A stretch of 64,000 nt of DNA from Punica granatum (lineage: Eukaryota; Streptophyta; Magnoliopsida; Myrtales; Lythraceae): the NCBI RefSeq assembly GCF_007655135.1, contig NC_045128.1, positions 37,294,811 through 37,358,810 of the forward strand, in the 5' to 3' direction. Shown here one piece after another: positions 24,607 to 38,124 of the stretch. The notes under the pieces were generated by a model. It was not told the origin of the DNA and did no database searches. It worked only from the letters and a program-made list of their open reading frames with translations. The position numbers and the translations under genes are program-made. The first letter of the stretch is position 1. Each line of letters starts with the position of its first letter.

Positions 24607-24614
24607 TATATATA
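24607..24614 (+). promoter_or_regulatory. TATA box of FRO-A
   Basis: TATATATA lies 62 nt upstream of the FRO-A start codon, in a region strongly conserved with the FRO-B upstream sequence (CTGATCC.TGTCCC.ACCTCTATATATA). A transcription start about 30 nt downstream would give a leader of some 30-40 nt. Confidence 0.7.
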
Positions 24615-24675
24615 GGCGTGGCTCGTAGTTATATTCACCAAGTGACAAGGAACTAATATAACTTCCACCAGTCCA

Positions 24676-27600
24676 ATGGCCAAACTCCCAGCCTCAGCTG
24701 AGGAACCTCTCCTTTCCAGTAAGGACCCTGCTCCCTATCTGACGAGGATAACTGCCACTCGTGTGTTGGCGAAATGGATCCTCGAGATGGCAATGGCCTT
24801 GATCTTTGCAGTGTGGGTTGCTGTCATCTTTCTCTTCCCAGCGAATTCCGTGAGTAGTTTCGTCGAGAAATGGTTTGAGACTACCAACAAAACCATCTTC
24901 GGCATCACAGGTTTGGCAAATCAGTGTCTTCTTTCTTCCCTTTCTATGTTTACGCTCATTTGGTATTCCGAATTGATTATTCAAGCTTGAAGTTGTTCCT
25001 TTGAAGTTGAAACTGCTCTTTCATTATCTCGAATATGTCCCGCGGCGGAAATTGCAAATCTCTTGTTACTTGGAAATGGGTGTTATAGTGGTCCCGGAGA
25101 TTCTGTTGTTCTACGAAATGATATGCCTTGGATCACATGAGAGTAACTTTCTCACCAATTTCTTTTCGGAGACCAACAATATAATTTACACTCTGCAGGG
25201 AGCCTATTCATGGTATTCAGCGGTCCAATTCTGGTGATAGCGGTTCTTGCCGCTGCACGCCTCATCATTTCGGGTTCTGGGGAGGAAGAGCTCTTACTGT
25301 ATGCATAGTCCCCTTTTTCTTTCTTTCTTTTTTTGCCTGTAACCCATTCCTAAATAAAAGAATACAAAAAAAAAAAAAACTGACCGATTATCCAAAAATG
25401 GCATTAATTTTAGGAAGAGCAAGTCTGTAAAGTATCCGAGGTTGAGGCTGTGGACGTTCCCAGTTCTGGTGGATGGACCATTTGGAGTTGTTACCGCAGC
25501 AGAATTCATCGGGATTTGTCTCGTTATTCTGTACGTCTTGTGGGCAGTATATGCCTACACGTTACAGAACCTTAGCTTATTATCCAAGTTCCCATTGCCC
25601 CCCATACTGAAAAGGTACCGTTTCTGCATTGGTGTAATTTCTTTCTTCAATCAATGAGAAATGAACAAGTTATATCTCAGAAAACACGTTATGTTTATCT
25701 TCAGTCAACCTTTTCCTTGTTTGACATATTTCACATATTGCAGTTCGGTCATGTTGGAACTTTCCGGGCTTCGTCTGGGTTCCATCGGGTTGTACTGCAC
25801 GGCGTTTTTGTTCCTTCCGGTTGCTCGTGGATCTGTTCTTCTTCGCCTCGTGGATATTCCATTTGAGCAAGCCGCTAGGTATCATGTGTGGCTCGGGCAT
25901 CTCACAATGCTGCTCTTCACTTTCCATGGGCTGTGCTATGTGATCGCTTGGGCAATGCAGGGCCGCCTGCTACATGAAGTGAGTCTTAAAGCTGCATATT
26001 TCATTGCATCCATAAGCTGCAAATATATCCAAGTTGCATACATGAAACATATATAAATATCTATATATATATATACATATTTTCTGCATGGTATGTTGTA
26101 GAATTGCATTACTAATTGAATCCGAATTAACTTTTGGGATGATCCGAAACTTGTCAAAATAAAGCATCGGTTAGAGGGCTCCAGGGCGTGATCTCTTAAA
26201 TACTGGAGTCAAAATGCCGTCTGCATCAGAGTAAACAAAAAAGTAGAAAGAGTAAATAACTATATTGAGCTCATACGCGTGTTGTGAGTGTAACTTCAAT
26301 CAGGAACGCACAAGAGTGGATCCGAGATATATTCAGTATCTTCAGGAATCACAATATTTAACTCTACTTTAACCCCGATACATCAGGGCCAATGGTGGTG
26401 CTAACTAAAACAGCAATGTAGATGCATATTGTAGCTCTCGAGTATCCGTAGGAGGAACATGTTGAAGCTTCGTGGTTATTACTGACATCATCTTGTGCAG
26501 ATAATTGCCTGGGAGAATTTCGGTGTAGCTAATCTTCCAGGAGTTATAAGCCTCTTGGCTGGTCTGCTGATGTGGGTCACGTCTCTTTCTCCGGTTAGGA
26601 AGAAGCAATTTGAGCTGTTCTTCTACACGCACCAGCTCTACGTCGTGTTTGTCATATTCTTCGCATTGCATGTCGGGGATTTTATATTCAGCATTGCTGC
26701 TGGTGGAATTTTCCTCTTTGTGTTGGATCGCTTCTTGAGGTTTTGCCAATCGCGAAGAAATGTGAAGGTGATATCAGCGTCATGCCTCCCTTGTGGAACT
26801 GTCGAACTGGTCCTCTCGAAGCCAGGAAGTAATAATTGATTTCTCTTGGAAGTGAATGCCTTTTAAAGCTGTAGTCTGTTTTTAAGAGCAGAAAACGAAT
26901 CCTTTGTTTGGCAAAGTATCTTGCAAACCATCAACTAAAATCACCTTTAAACTTGCTGGAACACGCGCTGATTACAGGATGTTAGTTGTCAATGTTGGTT
27001 CTGGCTGCTGTTTCGGAACACGCATCTAGTATTATGTGGTGCTAGAAAATTCTTTGGAATAATTATTTAAAACAGCCTGAACCACTCCTACTTTCTGCAT
27101 TGCTGGTTCATACTTGTCTCTTAACTCACGAGTTTCTGTTCGTGTGGCGTTTGCAGATCTGAGCTATAATGCCTTGAGTTTCATTTTCCTTCAAGTCCGG
27201 GAATTGTCTTGGCTGCAGTGGCATCCTTTCAGTGTTTCATCGAGTCCTCTTGATGGGAAAAATCATCTTTCTGTCCTCCTAAAGGTCTTGGGGGAGTGGA
27301 CAGCCAAACTAAACGGGAATATCTTGGACATCTCAGAGGCTAGTGGCCAAAACAAATTAGCAATAACACCACCTAAAATAACAGCCTCTGTTGAGGGGCC
27401 TTACGGACATGAGTTACCTTACCATTTGACGTACGTGTTGAATATTTCCAAACTGTCAGATTTCCTTTCGTACTTTTTCAAAAATTATGAGCTTATCAGA
27501 TGAGAACACGGTATGTCGTTAGCTATTCAATAGTTTCGGGTTTCAGCTAATGGAGCTATTGTCTTTTGTTTCTGGCAGGTACGAGAACCTCATTCTGGTA

Positions 27601-28717
27601 GCAGGAGGAATTGGTGTTTCGCCATTCTTTGCCATCTTGAGTGATATCCTCCACCGCACCAGGGAAGGAAAACCGTGTTTACCAAGTAATGTACTGCTCA
27701 TTTGGGCCATCAAAAAGTCCGACGAGCTTCCTCTGCTTTCCACTGTCGATATGGAGTCCATATGTCCCTTCTTCCCCAACAAACTAAACCTTGAAATTGA
27801 TATATATGTCACTCGAGAATCAGAACCACCCCTGGTTAGTTCAGCACCTAATCTCGATGAAGCTAATTGAATCCGTAATCATCCTCGTTTTTTTATCTCG
27901 AGTTCTTGATTTATGCAGGAAGAAGGTAATGTTGACAAGGCTGAGAGCTCACGTGTCTTTCCCATCTCTAATGGGTGTGGCATGTCGGTTCTGGTTGGTA
28001 CGGGGAACAACATCTGGTCAGGACTATACGTGTTATCATCGATTGTTGGATTTATAATGTTGATGAGCCTGGTGGACATCTTCTATATAAACCGTTTCGG
28101 CATAACAACGTGGTGGTACAAAGGGCTTCTTTTCGTGGTGTGCATGCTTGCTGGTGTGTTTGTGTTCGGAGGGCTTGTCGTGTGTTTATGGTATCGCTGG
28201 GAGAAAAGAATGACAGCTATCGAGAAATTGGAGGACAGCAAGCAAAATCCGCAGATAGTGCCTGTGATGCACAACGATTTGCCTCAAAGAAAATCTGTCA
28301 GTTCGAGAAAAATATTCTATGGTTCGAGACCTAACTTTGAAGGTATTCCATGCATTACTCTTTCAATTTCTCTGGGATCTTTTTATTTTTCACTTCTTCC
28401 ATTTTATTAATGTACTGCCGACTCGGTCAGTTTAAGATTGGAGGATACAGTCTGCGCAGAGAAATACTTCCATCGTCTGTTTCATCTTAAGTAATCAACT
28501 GAAAATGCGATCTTCGTCCAGAGAATTCATTTTTCTTATGTATGCAGATATTTTTGGATCAGTATCGGAGCAGTGGGGCCACGCCAATATTGGCGTAATT
28601 GTGTGCGGTCCTGCAACACTGCAGACTAGTGTCGCAAAGGAGTGCAGGTCTCGGAACATGAAGCGAGGATCTTACCACCCAATCTTCCACTTTAATAGCC
28701 ACAGTTTCGACTTATAG
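24676..28717 (+). CDS. FRO6/7-like: FRO-A: ferric-chelate reductase of the FRO6/FRO7 type, complete
   Basis: Exons: 24676-24910, 25199-25298, 25414-25614, 25744-25978, 26501-26828, 27157-27430, 27579-27834, 27919-28342, 28548-28717; 740 aa. FROs pass electrons from cytosolic or stromal NADPH through FAD and two b-haems to Fe(III) or Cu(II) chelates across a membrane. In the protein, hydrophobic segments lie at about 33-55 and 80-110. The ferric-reductase domain has haem histidines H226/H231, H240, H301 and H314 ([22 protein letters not shown]). The flavin site is HPFS at 389-392. NADPH-site motifs are GPYGHE (447-452), [10 protein letters not shown] (466-475) and CGPATL (704-709). Two further membrane segments lie in exon 8. 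The C-terminus HFNSHSFDL is of the FRO6/7 type. An acidic patch plus LL near residue 11 resembles a membrane-sorting signal. FRO6 is reported at the plasma membrane and FRO7 in chloroplasts; location here cannot be decided. Confidence 0.93.
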
Positions 28718-30767
28718 CCTCCGTGATCGCTACCTTTGAGCATATCCCTCTTCATAGAAAGGCTTTCGTCTTGGAGGCGGCTAGATATAGATTGGTATGT
28801 AAATCATATAAGTATTCCATAGATGTAACATATGATCACTGTGACTTATCCCCGATAAGAAAAAGAACATATAACATATGATCAGTATGCAACTTTCTCG
28901 AGGATGAAGTGGTTGGTCCAGCTCGTTTTTCATAATACATGATCAATAGCATATAGTTCTGTCGTAGCACGTATAAGCTGCGATGTGGCTCTCTCTTCTG
29001 TCTACTATATATTTTTCCAAAGCCAGATGCCCTCGCACTTAGGTTCGTAGATCCAGCGCTCTGCTTATACCATTTTTTTCTACCCGAGGATGTGTTAGAT
29101 TTGGTGGATTTGGACTGGTGACCATCTTGCTATGTCTATGTGACTCTCGGGGCAGCGTGTCTGATGAAAATCGGAGGTGATCGATTTTATGAGGTTAGGA
29201 GCTGATGGTCTTGCTTCATCGGTGCCTAGGTGTTCGTTTTGATCTTGGATTCATATATTAGTTGGACTAAAGGACTATGGTCATAATTCTGTAAGTGGTC
29301 CATATTTGCTCTCCAGCTCATTTCAGAGCTAGACACTCGACACGTTCAGTCACTATCTTGATGACCTTTCACGGAAACCGTATACCGCTCGTTAGAGCTA
29401 GATGGTCAGCACTCTACCTGCAGATTTTTTCCTGCATGATCGCTTCGGATTCATCTGTTTCACGGAATAGATTAATGCTCAAAGAAGAAACTGCACCTAG
29501 GAACGAGACATGCATTTTGGGCTTCGGTCCATGACGGGGCAGGACAGGGACGAAACTCACTGGGCCTGCTAAATGCCCGATGGCTCAAACTGATGCAGAT
29601 CAATGCTCAGTAGTCGAGGAGAGCCTTTAATGTGGCCTGTGGATGAGAAGAGAGCCATATCGTCGATGGCTGAAGAAGATGATAAGGCAAAGGAATTGGG
29701 TGGACCTCATTTTTTCTGCAGGGACTTTCATGCTCGTCCCCATCGCTGCGATTAATCCTGGCTGCCCCTTTCGGCGCTGTCGGTTTCATTGATACCTTGA
29801 CCTATCGGCAGTCTATGTGGTAAATTTTATATGTTGTGGAAGAGATGAAAACGATATATAAGAGGGAAACGACGTAAGACAGTGGACCGATTTAAGATAT
29901 TGATAGGCTGAGTGACACGAACCATTACCGACGTTGTCTGTGAAAGAATCATTTTATGACCCTCCATAGTAAAACGGTTCCTCAATGAATTGGAGAAAGG
30001 GAGCGTATAGGAACCATCACCCAAGTGATTTCAGGTTTGATTTTTATCCGCGGGACTACTCGCCCCTTTTTTTTGTCTTTTCGGACTACTTGCCCTTTTA
30101 CTTAGGGTAAGAAAAAAAAGGAAAAACAAAAAACAAAAAGACCGTACAACTTAGAAACATTCTTCGTCTTCTTGCTGTGTTGGGTCGTTTGCCTTTGTCT
30201 GTCCATCCCGTCCATCATATTCACTCAGTCCTGCTTTAACGGCTGCCACTCAATCCCATGAGATATTGTTAAGAGAGTTTGCGGCGAACTAATTAGTGCG
30301 CCGTATACAGAAAGTTGGCAAACAGCTCCTTCCTTCTCACTGAGTGCGATATCTGAAGGCAAATTTGAAACTTCATGCACATAATCAACCCCCATATCTA
30401 ATTAAATCCACCTGATGAGCACTCCAATCATTCTAGGCCCCCATAGGTGCATTTAGATCGTTTCATGTGGTGGATGTCCTATTCGTTCCAGCGGCTCGCA
30501 AGAGAACTGTTCAAATAATTGACATCATTCAGAGAGACAGCCGCTCAAATCCTCGGCGCCTCCATTTTCTTTTGTGCAGTTATCTGCACAGCAGCGTGAT
30601 CCTTAATTATTGCATATTTACCTCAGCTCCAGCCCAATTCCGGGTCCACATATTGTCCAGTTTCCCCAATCATTCTTCATAGAGGATAAGACTTGAGGCC
30701 ATTGCATGGAGATTTCTTCAGTCGGAAGGAAAGTTTGGAGCCAGGCGCTGATCCGTGTCCCAACCTC
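28718..30767. other. Spacer between FRO-A and FRO-B
   Basis: No gene is supported. The left part is the FRO-A 3' flank. From about 29515 the sequence is homologous to the FRO-A upstream region from 23284, marking the repeat unit of the array. From 30455 (TTCATGTGGTGG) to 30767 it matches the ghost promoter at 46603-46920. Confidence 0.6.
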
Positions 30768-30775
30768 TATATATA
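30768..30775 (+). promoter_or_regulatory. TATA box of FRO-B
   Basis: TATATATA lies 54 nt before the FRO-B start codon, in the same context as the FRO-A box. The leader ends in ATAACTTCCACCAGTCCA directly before the ATG, a word shared by nearly all genes of the array. Confidence 0.7.
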
Positions 30776-30828
30776 CATGGCTTGTGGTTGAAGTAAAATA
30801 AGTAACTAACATAACTTCCACCAGTCCA

Positions 30829-33800
30829 ATGGCCGAACTCTCGGAGTCAGTCGAGGAGCATCTACTCTCATATGAGGACCCTGCTCCTCCCCATTCAAAA
30901 CTTATCACTACCACCCGTTTGGTGGTGAAATGGGTCCTCGAGATCGCAATGGGTCTGATCTTTGCTGCATGGCTCACCCTCGTTTTTATCTTCCCGGTGG
31001 AGCCCGTGAATGAGTCCATCATCGCATGGCTCGTCGCCACCAGCAGTCCAACCTATGGCTTCACAGGTTTGGCTGGTTCAGTGTATAATGTATATGATCA
31101 TGATGTGGCAAATTTTCCTTTTTTTTGGCTGCAAGGTACTCGGTTAAGGTAGTCCCAATTACGTTTGTTATGCAATGTAAGGATATGCTTCCGATCATAT
31201 AGAGTAATATCCTCTGTAATACAAATTGCGATTTGCAGGAAGCACATTCTTTTTATTCAGTGGTCCGATTCTGGTAATCACATTTCTTGCCATTGCACGT
31301 CTCATTGTTATGGGTTCCCGGGAGGAAGAGCTCTTACTGTACGTACTTTTCCATACTTTTCTTGGTTGAGAACACTTTCTTAGATAGAAGGATCAGACGA
31401 ATTATCAAAAGCCGCATTTATTGCAGGAAGAACAAGTCTGCAAAGCATCCAAGATTGAGGTTGTGGACATTTCCTGTTCTGGTGAATGGACCATTTGGAG
31501 TAGTTTCTGCAGCGGAGTTCATCGGGATATGCCTCGTTTTTGTATATGTTTTGTGGGCAATAAGTGCCTATACCTTAGAGGATATTAGCATAGCATCTCT
31601 GTTCTCGTTGCCTCCCCTAGAAGAGAGGTACTTATTCCGCACTGATCCAACTTCTCTATTCACCAATGGACAGTTCGACATATTATAATTCCGCAAGGGA
31701 TGCAATATGTTTACCACTTTGCCTACCTTTTTCCTTGTTTGACATATTTCATTACCATAGGTTGTTCATGTTGGAACTTTCCGCGCTTCGTATAGGAGTC
31801 ATCGGGATATTTTGCTTGGCATTTTTGTTCCTTCCGGTTGCTCGTGGATCAGTTCTTCTTCGCCTCACAGATATTCCATTTGAACAAGCTGCTAGGTATC
31901 ATGTGTGGCTCGGACATCTCACAATGATGCTCTTCACCCTCCATGGACTGTTTTTCGTGATAGCTTGGGCAATGGAAGGCACTCTAATAAATGAAGTGAG
32001 TCTCCAAGCCAGAAATTTCATTTCCGCATCATATATATGCAGACTGCCCAAAATATGAAACGAAAAGATACATGTTTCTTTTGGCAATGATAAGTCGTGG
32101 TTGACTCTGAAATAACTGTACAGACAATCTGAAACCTGTCCAAGTAAAACGATGTTTATAGGGCAAAGCGCGGTGCTAACCAAACTGGTAATGTGTACCG
32201 GCATATGTCGTAGCTATCAAGGCATCCTTTTACAGGAACTTGCCAAAGCTTATTGACCCTTTACTTGTGTTGTCTTGTGCAGATAACTTCGTGGGGAGGT
32301 TCTGGTGTCGCCATTTTCCCGGGAGTTATAAGCCTGTTGGCTGGCCTGCTGATGTGGGTCACATCTCTTCCTCCGGTGAGAAAGAAGCAGTTCGAGGTGT
32401 TCTTCTACACACACCAGCTGTACGTTGTGTTCGTCGTATTCTTAGCATTGCATGTTGGCGACTATACATTCTGCATCGCTTGTGGAGGAATCTTCCTCTT
32501 TATGCTAGATCGCTTCTTGAGGTTCTGCCAATCACGAAGAACTGTCAACGTCATATCAGCGACGCGCCTCCCTTGTGGAATTATTGAACTAGTCCTCTCA
32601 AAGCCAGAAAGTAATAATTGATTTCTCTTCTGAAGTGAATGCCTTTCCGGAAATGATTTTAAAAAGTCCTATTCTGTTTTTAAGAGCAGAAAACAACTTT
32701 CTGGTTCAGTAAAGTATCTACGAGAAAATCCTTGGCCATATGCATCGTTAAGTTCCAATATGTTTTCGTTGAAGTTTGAGTTTCTGTTCGTCTTGCATTG
32801 CAGATCTGCAGTATAATGCCCTGAGTTTCATTTTTATTCGAATCCGTGAACTGTCTTGGCTGCAGTGGCATCCTTTTAGCGTTTCATCAAGTCCCCTTGA
32901 CGGGAAAAATCGTATCTCTGTCATCATTAAAGTTTTGGGGAAGTGGACAGCAAAACTAGACAGGAATATCTCGGATATCATTGAGATTCGTGATCAAAAC
33001 GAGACAGCTTTCCAACCTCATAAGATAACAGCCTCAGTCGAGGGGCCTTACGGGCATGAGTTACCTTACCATTTGACGTGCGTGAGGGAAATTTTAAAAT
33101 CGTTGGATTTTGTCTCAAAGGCTTTGAGCTTGTCGGATCAGAAGATGGTGTTTCATTTGTTGCTCAATATCTTCAGCTAATGGAGTTGCCTTCCCTATTT
33201 CTTTTCCGGCAGGTACAAGAACCTTGTTCTGGTAGCAGGAGGGATCGGAGTTTCACCGTTCTTTGCCATCTTGAGTGATATCCTCCACCGTGTCGGGGAA
33301 GGGAAACCGTGTCTACCGAGAAAAGTCCTACTCGTTTGGGCCATCAAAAAGTCCAACGAGCTTCCTCTGCTTTCCACTCTCGATATGGAGTCTATCTGTC
33401 CCTTCTCCCCATACAAATTAAATCTGGAAATCGATGTATATATTACTCGAGAATCAGAACCTTCACTGGTTAGTCTCGACAAACCCACTTGAATTTGTTA
33501 TCAATTATTGCCTTTTCATCTTGTGTTATTGATCTTCGCAGGAAGAAGGTAACATTGAGAGCACTAAGAGCTCACATGTCTTTCCCATCTCGAACGGGCA
33601 TGGGATGTCTGTTTTAGTCGGTACTGGTAACAATATTTGGTTGGGACTATATGTGATGTCTTCAGTCGTCGGATTTATAGTTTTGATGAGTCTTTTGAAC
33701 ATCTTCTACATAAACCATTTCTACATAACAAACTCGTGGTACAGAGGGCTTCTTTTCGTGGTGTGCATGCTCGTAAGCGTGATTGTATTCGGAGGCCTCG

Positions 33801-34252
33801 TTGTGTTTCTATGGTCCTGCTGGGAGAAACATATGTCTGCGGTCGATAAATCTGAGCACCGCAAGCGAAACGTACAGACTGCTTCCGTGATTCAAAGCGA
33901 TTCGCCTCAGAGGAAATCTGTCGGTTCAAGAAGAGTTCTCTACGGCTCAAGACCAAACTTCCAAGGTATTGGATAGATTACCCCTTTGCATATCATTGGA
34001 CTTTTTATGTGCTTTGCTTTCTTAGGCACTTACCTGCAAATTTGATCTTCATTTGGATAATTCCTTCTCCTTGCACCTGCAGAAATCTTGGGATCATTAT
34101 CGGACCTGTGGGGCCACGTCGATATTGGCGTAATTGTGTGTGGTCCTGCAACTTTGGAGGCCAGTGTGGCCAAGGAATGCAGATCTCGTAACCTAAAGAG
34201 AGGATCAGACAGCCCAATCTTCCATTTTCATAGCCATACTTTTGATTTATAG
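30829..34252 (+). CDS. FRO6/7-like: FRO-B: ferric-chelate reductase of the FRO6/FRO7 type, complete
   Basis: Exons: 30829-31066, 31239-31338, 31427-31627, 31761-31995, 32283-32610, 32804-33077, 33213-33468, 33542-33965, 34083-34252; 741 aa with no internal stop. Exon phases and lengths match FRO-A except for one extra codon in exon 1. Haem histidines ([22 protein letters not shown]), [25 protein letters not shown] and CGPATL are all present, so it should be catalytically competent. The exon-8 membrane pair and the C-terminus FHSHTFDL are intact. It shares a TATA-containing promoter and long upstream flank with FRO-A. Together they look like a younger duplicate pair, although within the coding region FRO-B resembles C-E more (for example [23 protein letters not shown]). 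Confidence 0.92.
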
Positions 34253-35866
34253 CTGCCATAATAGATGGCTTTGAGCAGATCCCGCCTCATCAGAAAGGCT
34301 TTCTTCGTCCCAAAGGAGACAAGATATGAATCGATACGAGGAGAATTATACCCTGCACATGAGTATGATCAGCGGCATCCTTTTGCAATCTTTGAGAGAG
34401 AAGCGTGATTAATTGTGTACTATTTACTTCAGTAATCTTTGAGTCGTTGTACATAACAATTATTATCATTACATGTTTTTATATGTACCATAATAATTTA
34501 TGAAGGCCAAGAAGGCCCTTCGATGGGCTTCTTGGCTCGACAGATTCCGAGCCCACCAACCCAAAACTCTAAAGCATCCGATGGATGGATGAGATGAGAT
34601 GCTGTCTCCAGTCATGTAGTTAGTCCCACCTGTCATTTTTCTTTTATGAGTCATGCGGTATGATTATTCATGTACATCGCCTTGTAGCATTTATGCAACC
34701 ATTATCATTCATTATGCACACGAAATTGCTCGGCAGTTTTCGAGTTATGGGCATAATTATTCCTTATATCGAGCTTTTGAGTCACTGAGTTTCATGGGTA
34801 ATTTACACATTTTCTTGCGGTCTCTGAACTGCGAGTAGTCAATTTACTGTTATAATAAGATATCTCGGACTAGTACTTACACGTATCTACATTTTGATTG
34901 CCCCCTTGATGCCTCAAGAGACATCATCACTTAGTGGATCTCATTGTCAGCATGTCTTACTATAAAATATGAATATATGAAGAAATATATATTATGACTC
35001 ATGCGTGCACTTGGTCCCGTTTGTAATTTTTCTTTTATGACTCATTCTGTATGATTATTCATGTACATACCCTAATAGCATTTGTGCCACCATCATGATT
35101 AATTATTATGTACATTATTCCTTAGTAATTTTTGAGTTATCGACAAAATTAATTTCACAAATCGAGCTTTTGTTGCAATCTTTGAGTCACGAGTTTCGGC
35201 ATCAGTATACACAATTTCACATCCTTCCTTGCGGTCTTTGAGCTTCAAGTAATCAATTGACTGCCGTAAAGATATCTCGTAGTAGTACTTACTCGTATAT
35301 CTATATTTTTGCCTTTTTCTCGAGACATGTTCGCATAGTAGACCGCGCTATATTAAAAATGTGTCTCGATGATTTTAATTTATGACAATCAGAGGGAGGA
35401 TGAGTAGGGGGGGATGGGGGCGGGGCGGGCAGGAAAGATGGGTTTATTAGTAGGAGTTGGGGTGGAACTGCTGAGCTGAAAGTGACAATTGCAATTGTAC
35501 TTGAAGCGTGTAAGAGAATTATGGGATGAAATTAATTTTTGAATTTTGACTTCACTCGCTTGCGTTTGCCCCTCAATCTAAGTAGCCTGTAGTCAATTCT
35601 TGCTCACGAGGTCTTCTCTTAATCAAGCTTGCTCATATTTTGCCCTCTGTAAATCCCAAGTTTTACGCGAGATTGCTTATCTCATCCTCGCTTAATTGTG
35701 ATCGTCTCCTTCGGAAGGTCTTATTAAGTTTCTCGCGAGGTCACTTATCTGATTCCCACTCGCTTCTGTTCGCCTCTTACATTTAGGTCTTAAAATGTTC
35801 CGCCTATGCGAGGTATGTTATTTCATCCTGTCTGGGAGGCTTGTAAGTTTCCCCCGAGGTCGCTTT
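34253..35866. other. Spacer downstream of FRO-B
   Basis: No gene is supported. The FRO 3' flank contains the GAAGGCCC.TCGATGGGCTTCT word near 34505-34530, also found after FRO-D (55135) and in the ghost locus (47215). A second, diverged copy of the AGTCATGCGGTATGATTATTCATGTACAT stretch occurs near 35040-35070, so the flank is itself duplicated locally (about 34640 and 35040). Confidence 0.55.
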
Positions 35867-37608
35867 ATTAGGGAGAGAATCGAGAGATATGATATGGAGA
35901 AAATCAATTAAAGATATCAAAAAATATTTGATATTTATGATACTGTATAATCTTTGATATATTTCCACAATTATTACATTCCATCTACTATAAATAAGAA
36001 TACAATCACACCATTTGGTGTGCTTGACATTTTAGTAAATTCTCTATATTCTTTATGGTATCAGAGCGGGTCATGCTTCCGCGCGCTCATGTGGGCTCAC
36101 ACCACGCCAGATTCGATTTCGAGGTAGCCAAGAGTGCGCCTCATGTTAATCAGGCCCAAGAGTGGTCCGGTCCAGTTCCGAGGTAGCTAAAGATGCATCT
36201 CTAGTTAGGCCCGAGTGTGGAGCTCGAGGCTAGTTTGGTATTTGCCCCCCCTTGCCCAAGTATGGAAGAGGATGCCCGGCTCGGGTCAGTTATTAAGGGC
36301 GGGTGTTTAAGGCACGTGGCACGTGTTGAACCACACGTTACCACGTGAGGGCGGGTGTTGAGATATGTTGTCCCACATCGAAAAATTGAGAAAAAAACCA
36401 CAAGCTTATATGAGACTTGGGTCTAGTAACCTATTAGCTTAAGTTTTTGGGTTGCAGATGGGCTCAAGTTCGTGTAGACCCAAGTGGGTATTTTACATGC
36501 TTATTAGGGAGAGAATCGAGAGATATGATATGGAGAAAATCAATTAAGGATATCAAAGAATATTTGATATTTATGATACTGTGTAATCTTTGATATATTT
36601 CCACAATTGTTGCATTCCATCTACTATAAATAAGAATACAATCACACCATTTGGTGTGCGTGACATTTTAGTAAATTCTCTATATTCTTTATGGTATCAG
36701 AGCGGTCTGTTAAATACGTTCTCCGGCGCGTCCGGCCATGACCGGGCGCACCCGGCAACCTCAATTTTGCAATTGTCAACCCCAATTTCTCTACCTTTCT
36801 TTCACAGTTCTACCAGGGAAAGCTTCATTTTACTCACCTACTTAGATTGTCTGAAATAAATCTCTCCTCCATGCAGATTGTCTCCGTCTCCCGCTTACTG
36901 ACAAGAATACCTCAAATTCTTTTGTCCTACTGCAGCGATAGTCAGCATTGGATTTGAGTCGCACAATTTCGAGTTTTTCCTTCCTCCCTCTCTAGACTTA
37001 TCTGTGAAATCTCTCTCGTTTCTTCCACCTCAAATCTCGATAGTTATCTTTTCTGCTACTACTGGTCGTGCTCGACCTTCCTTAAATTTTTGGTTGTCCC
37101 GAACCCCAGTCACGGCCTCGTCTTCTCAAGTCTCTCTTTTGCCAATGCTCACAGCTTTTCTCTCTGTTGGCCTTTCCCTCTAAACCTTTCACGCCCAATC
37201 TCCTTTAAAACTGGGCTATTGCATTTTTTTTCCTCTTTCAGCCTATTCGACTTGTGGTCACGAGCTTTTACACTGCCAAGGACGTGAAAGCCAGCATTTC
37301 CAAGCCATTTCTATTTCACTTCATCAGGCAGCGACCGATCAACTCAATGGTGCTCTTACGGAGGGTCTATTCACACTACACTTGCTAAAATCAGTTTCAA
37401 GCTCAACGTGCGGCCTCCCCGTTGTGCTTGCGGGGGAGTATTAGGGAGAGAATCGAGAGTTATGATATGGAGAAAATCAATTGAGGATATCAAAGAATAT
37501 TTGATATTTATGATACTGTGTAATCTTTGATATATTTCCACAATTGTTGTATTCCATCTACTATAAATAAGAATACAATCACACCATTTGGTGTGCGTGA
37601 CATTTTAG
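35867..37608 (+). mobile_element. TRIM-type miniature LTR retroelement with three LTRs
   Basis: Three near-identical terminal repeats of 170-190 bp lie at 35867-36055, 36502-36691 and 37439-37608, each starting TATTAGGGAGAGAATCGAGA. The first two run straight into TGGTATCAGAGC, the primer-binding site complementary to initiator Met-tRNA (36056-36067 and 36692-36703). A polypurine tract (CGGGGGAG) precedes the third. The two internal regions (about 450 and 750 bp) differ from one another and encode no gag or pol. This is the structure of a TRIM that gained an extra LTR/internal segment by recombination. The third LTR lacks the final ~20 bp. Confidence 0.88.
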
Positions 37609-37830
37609 GATATTATTTTAAAATCACAATTCTAACTTTAACTCTGCTCACTACAAAACAAAATAACTTATATAAAGTCAAAGAGTGAGCCCCATTTATA
37701 CTATTTTTTTTCATAACAAAACAACATAATTTATACAAAGCCAAAGTGTGGGTCCCACTTATATCACTCTTTTTTTAAAATCAAAATCTAATTTTAAAAT
37801 CTTACTATGAAACCAAATGCAATAATAGTC
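37609..37830. mobile_element. MITE-like repeat, relative of 22911-23122
   Basis: It shares ACAAAATAACTTATA, AAAGTCAAA and CCATTTATACTA-type blocks in the same order with the element at 22911-23122, including the terminal AAAATC/TTACT(A/T)TGAAACCAAA stretch. It abuts the truncated end of the third TRIM LTR, which suggests one inserted at or next to the other. No coding capacity. Confidence 0.55.
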
Positions 37831-38083
37831 ATCGCTTAATCGTGATTTACCTTCTTTGGGAGATCTTCGCTTTCTTTGCCTCCATTGCATGTAAAGATTT
37901 TCTCTTTGTTTGATGAAGTAGGTGATGGGGGCGTGAAATTAGAGGGGTGGTTTATTATTAGTACGAGTTTGGTGGAATTAATTGCTATCTGAAGGTGATG
38001 GAAAGGCAATTGTACCTCCAGCTGGATGGAAGAATGTAAGATGGAGACATGACCTTAAAGGAGTGGCAGTAGAGCTCAACTAA

Positions 38084-38124
<41 letters not shown>

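Noticed and set aside
36201..37287. Short frames inside the TRIM internal regions
   Set aside because: No gag, protease or reverse transcriptase similarity; TRIMs are non-coding.
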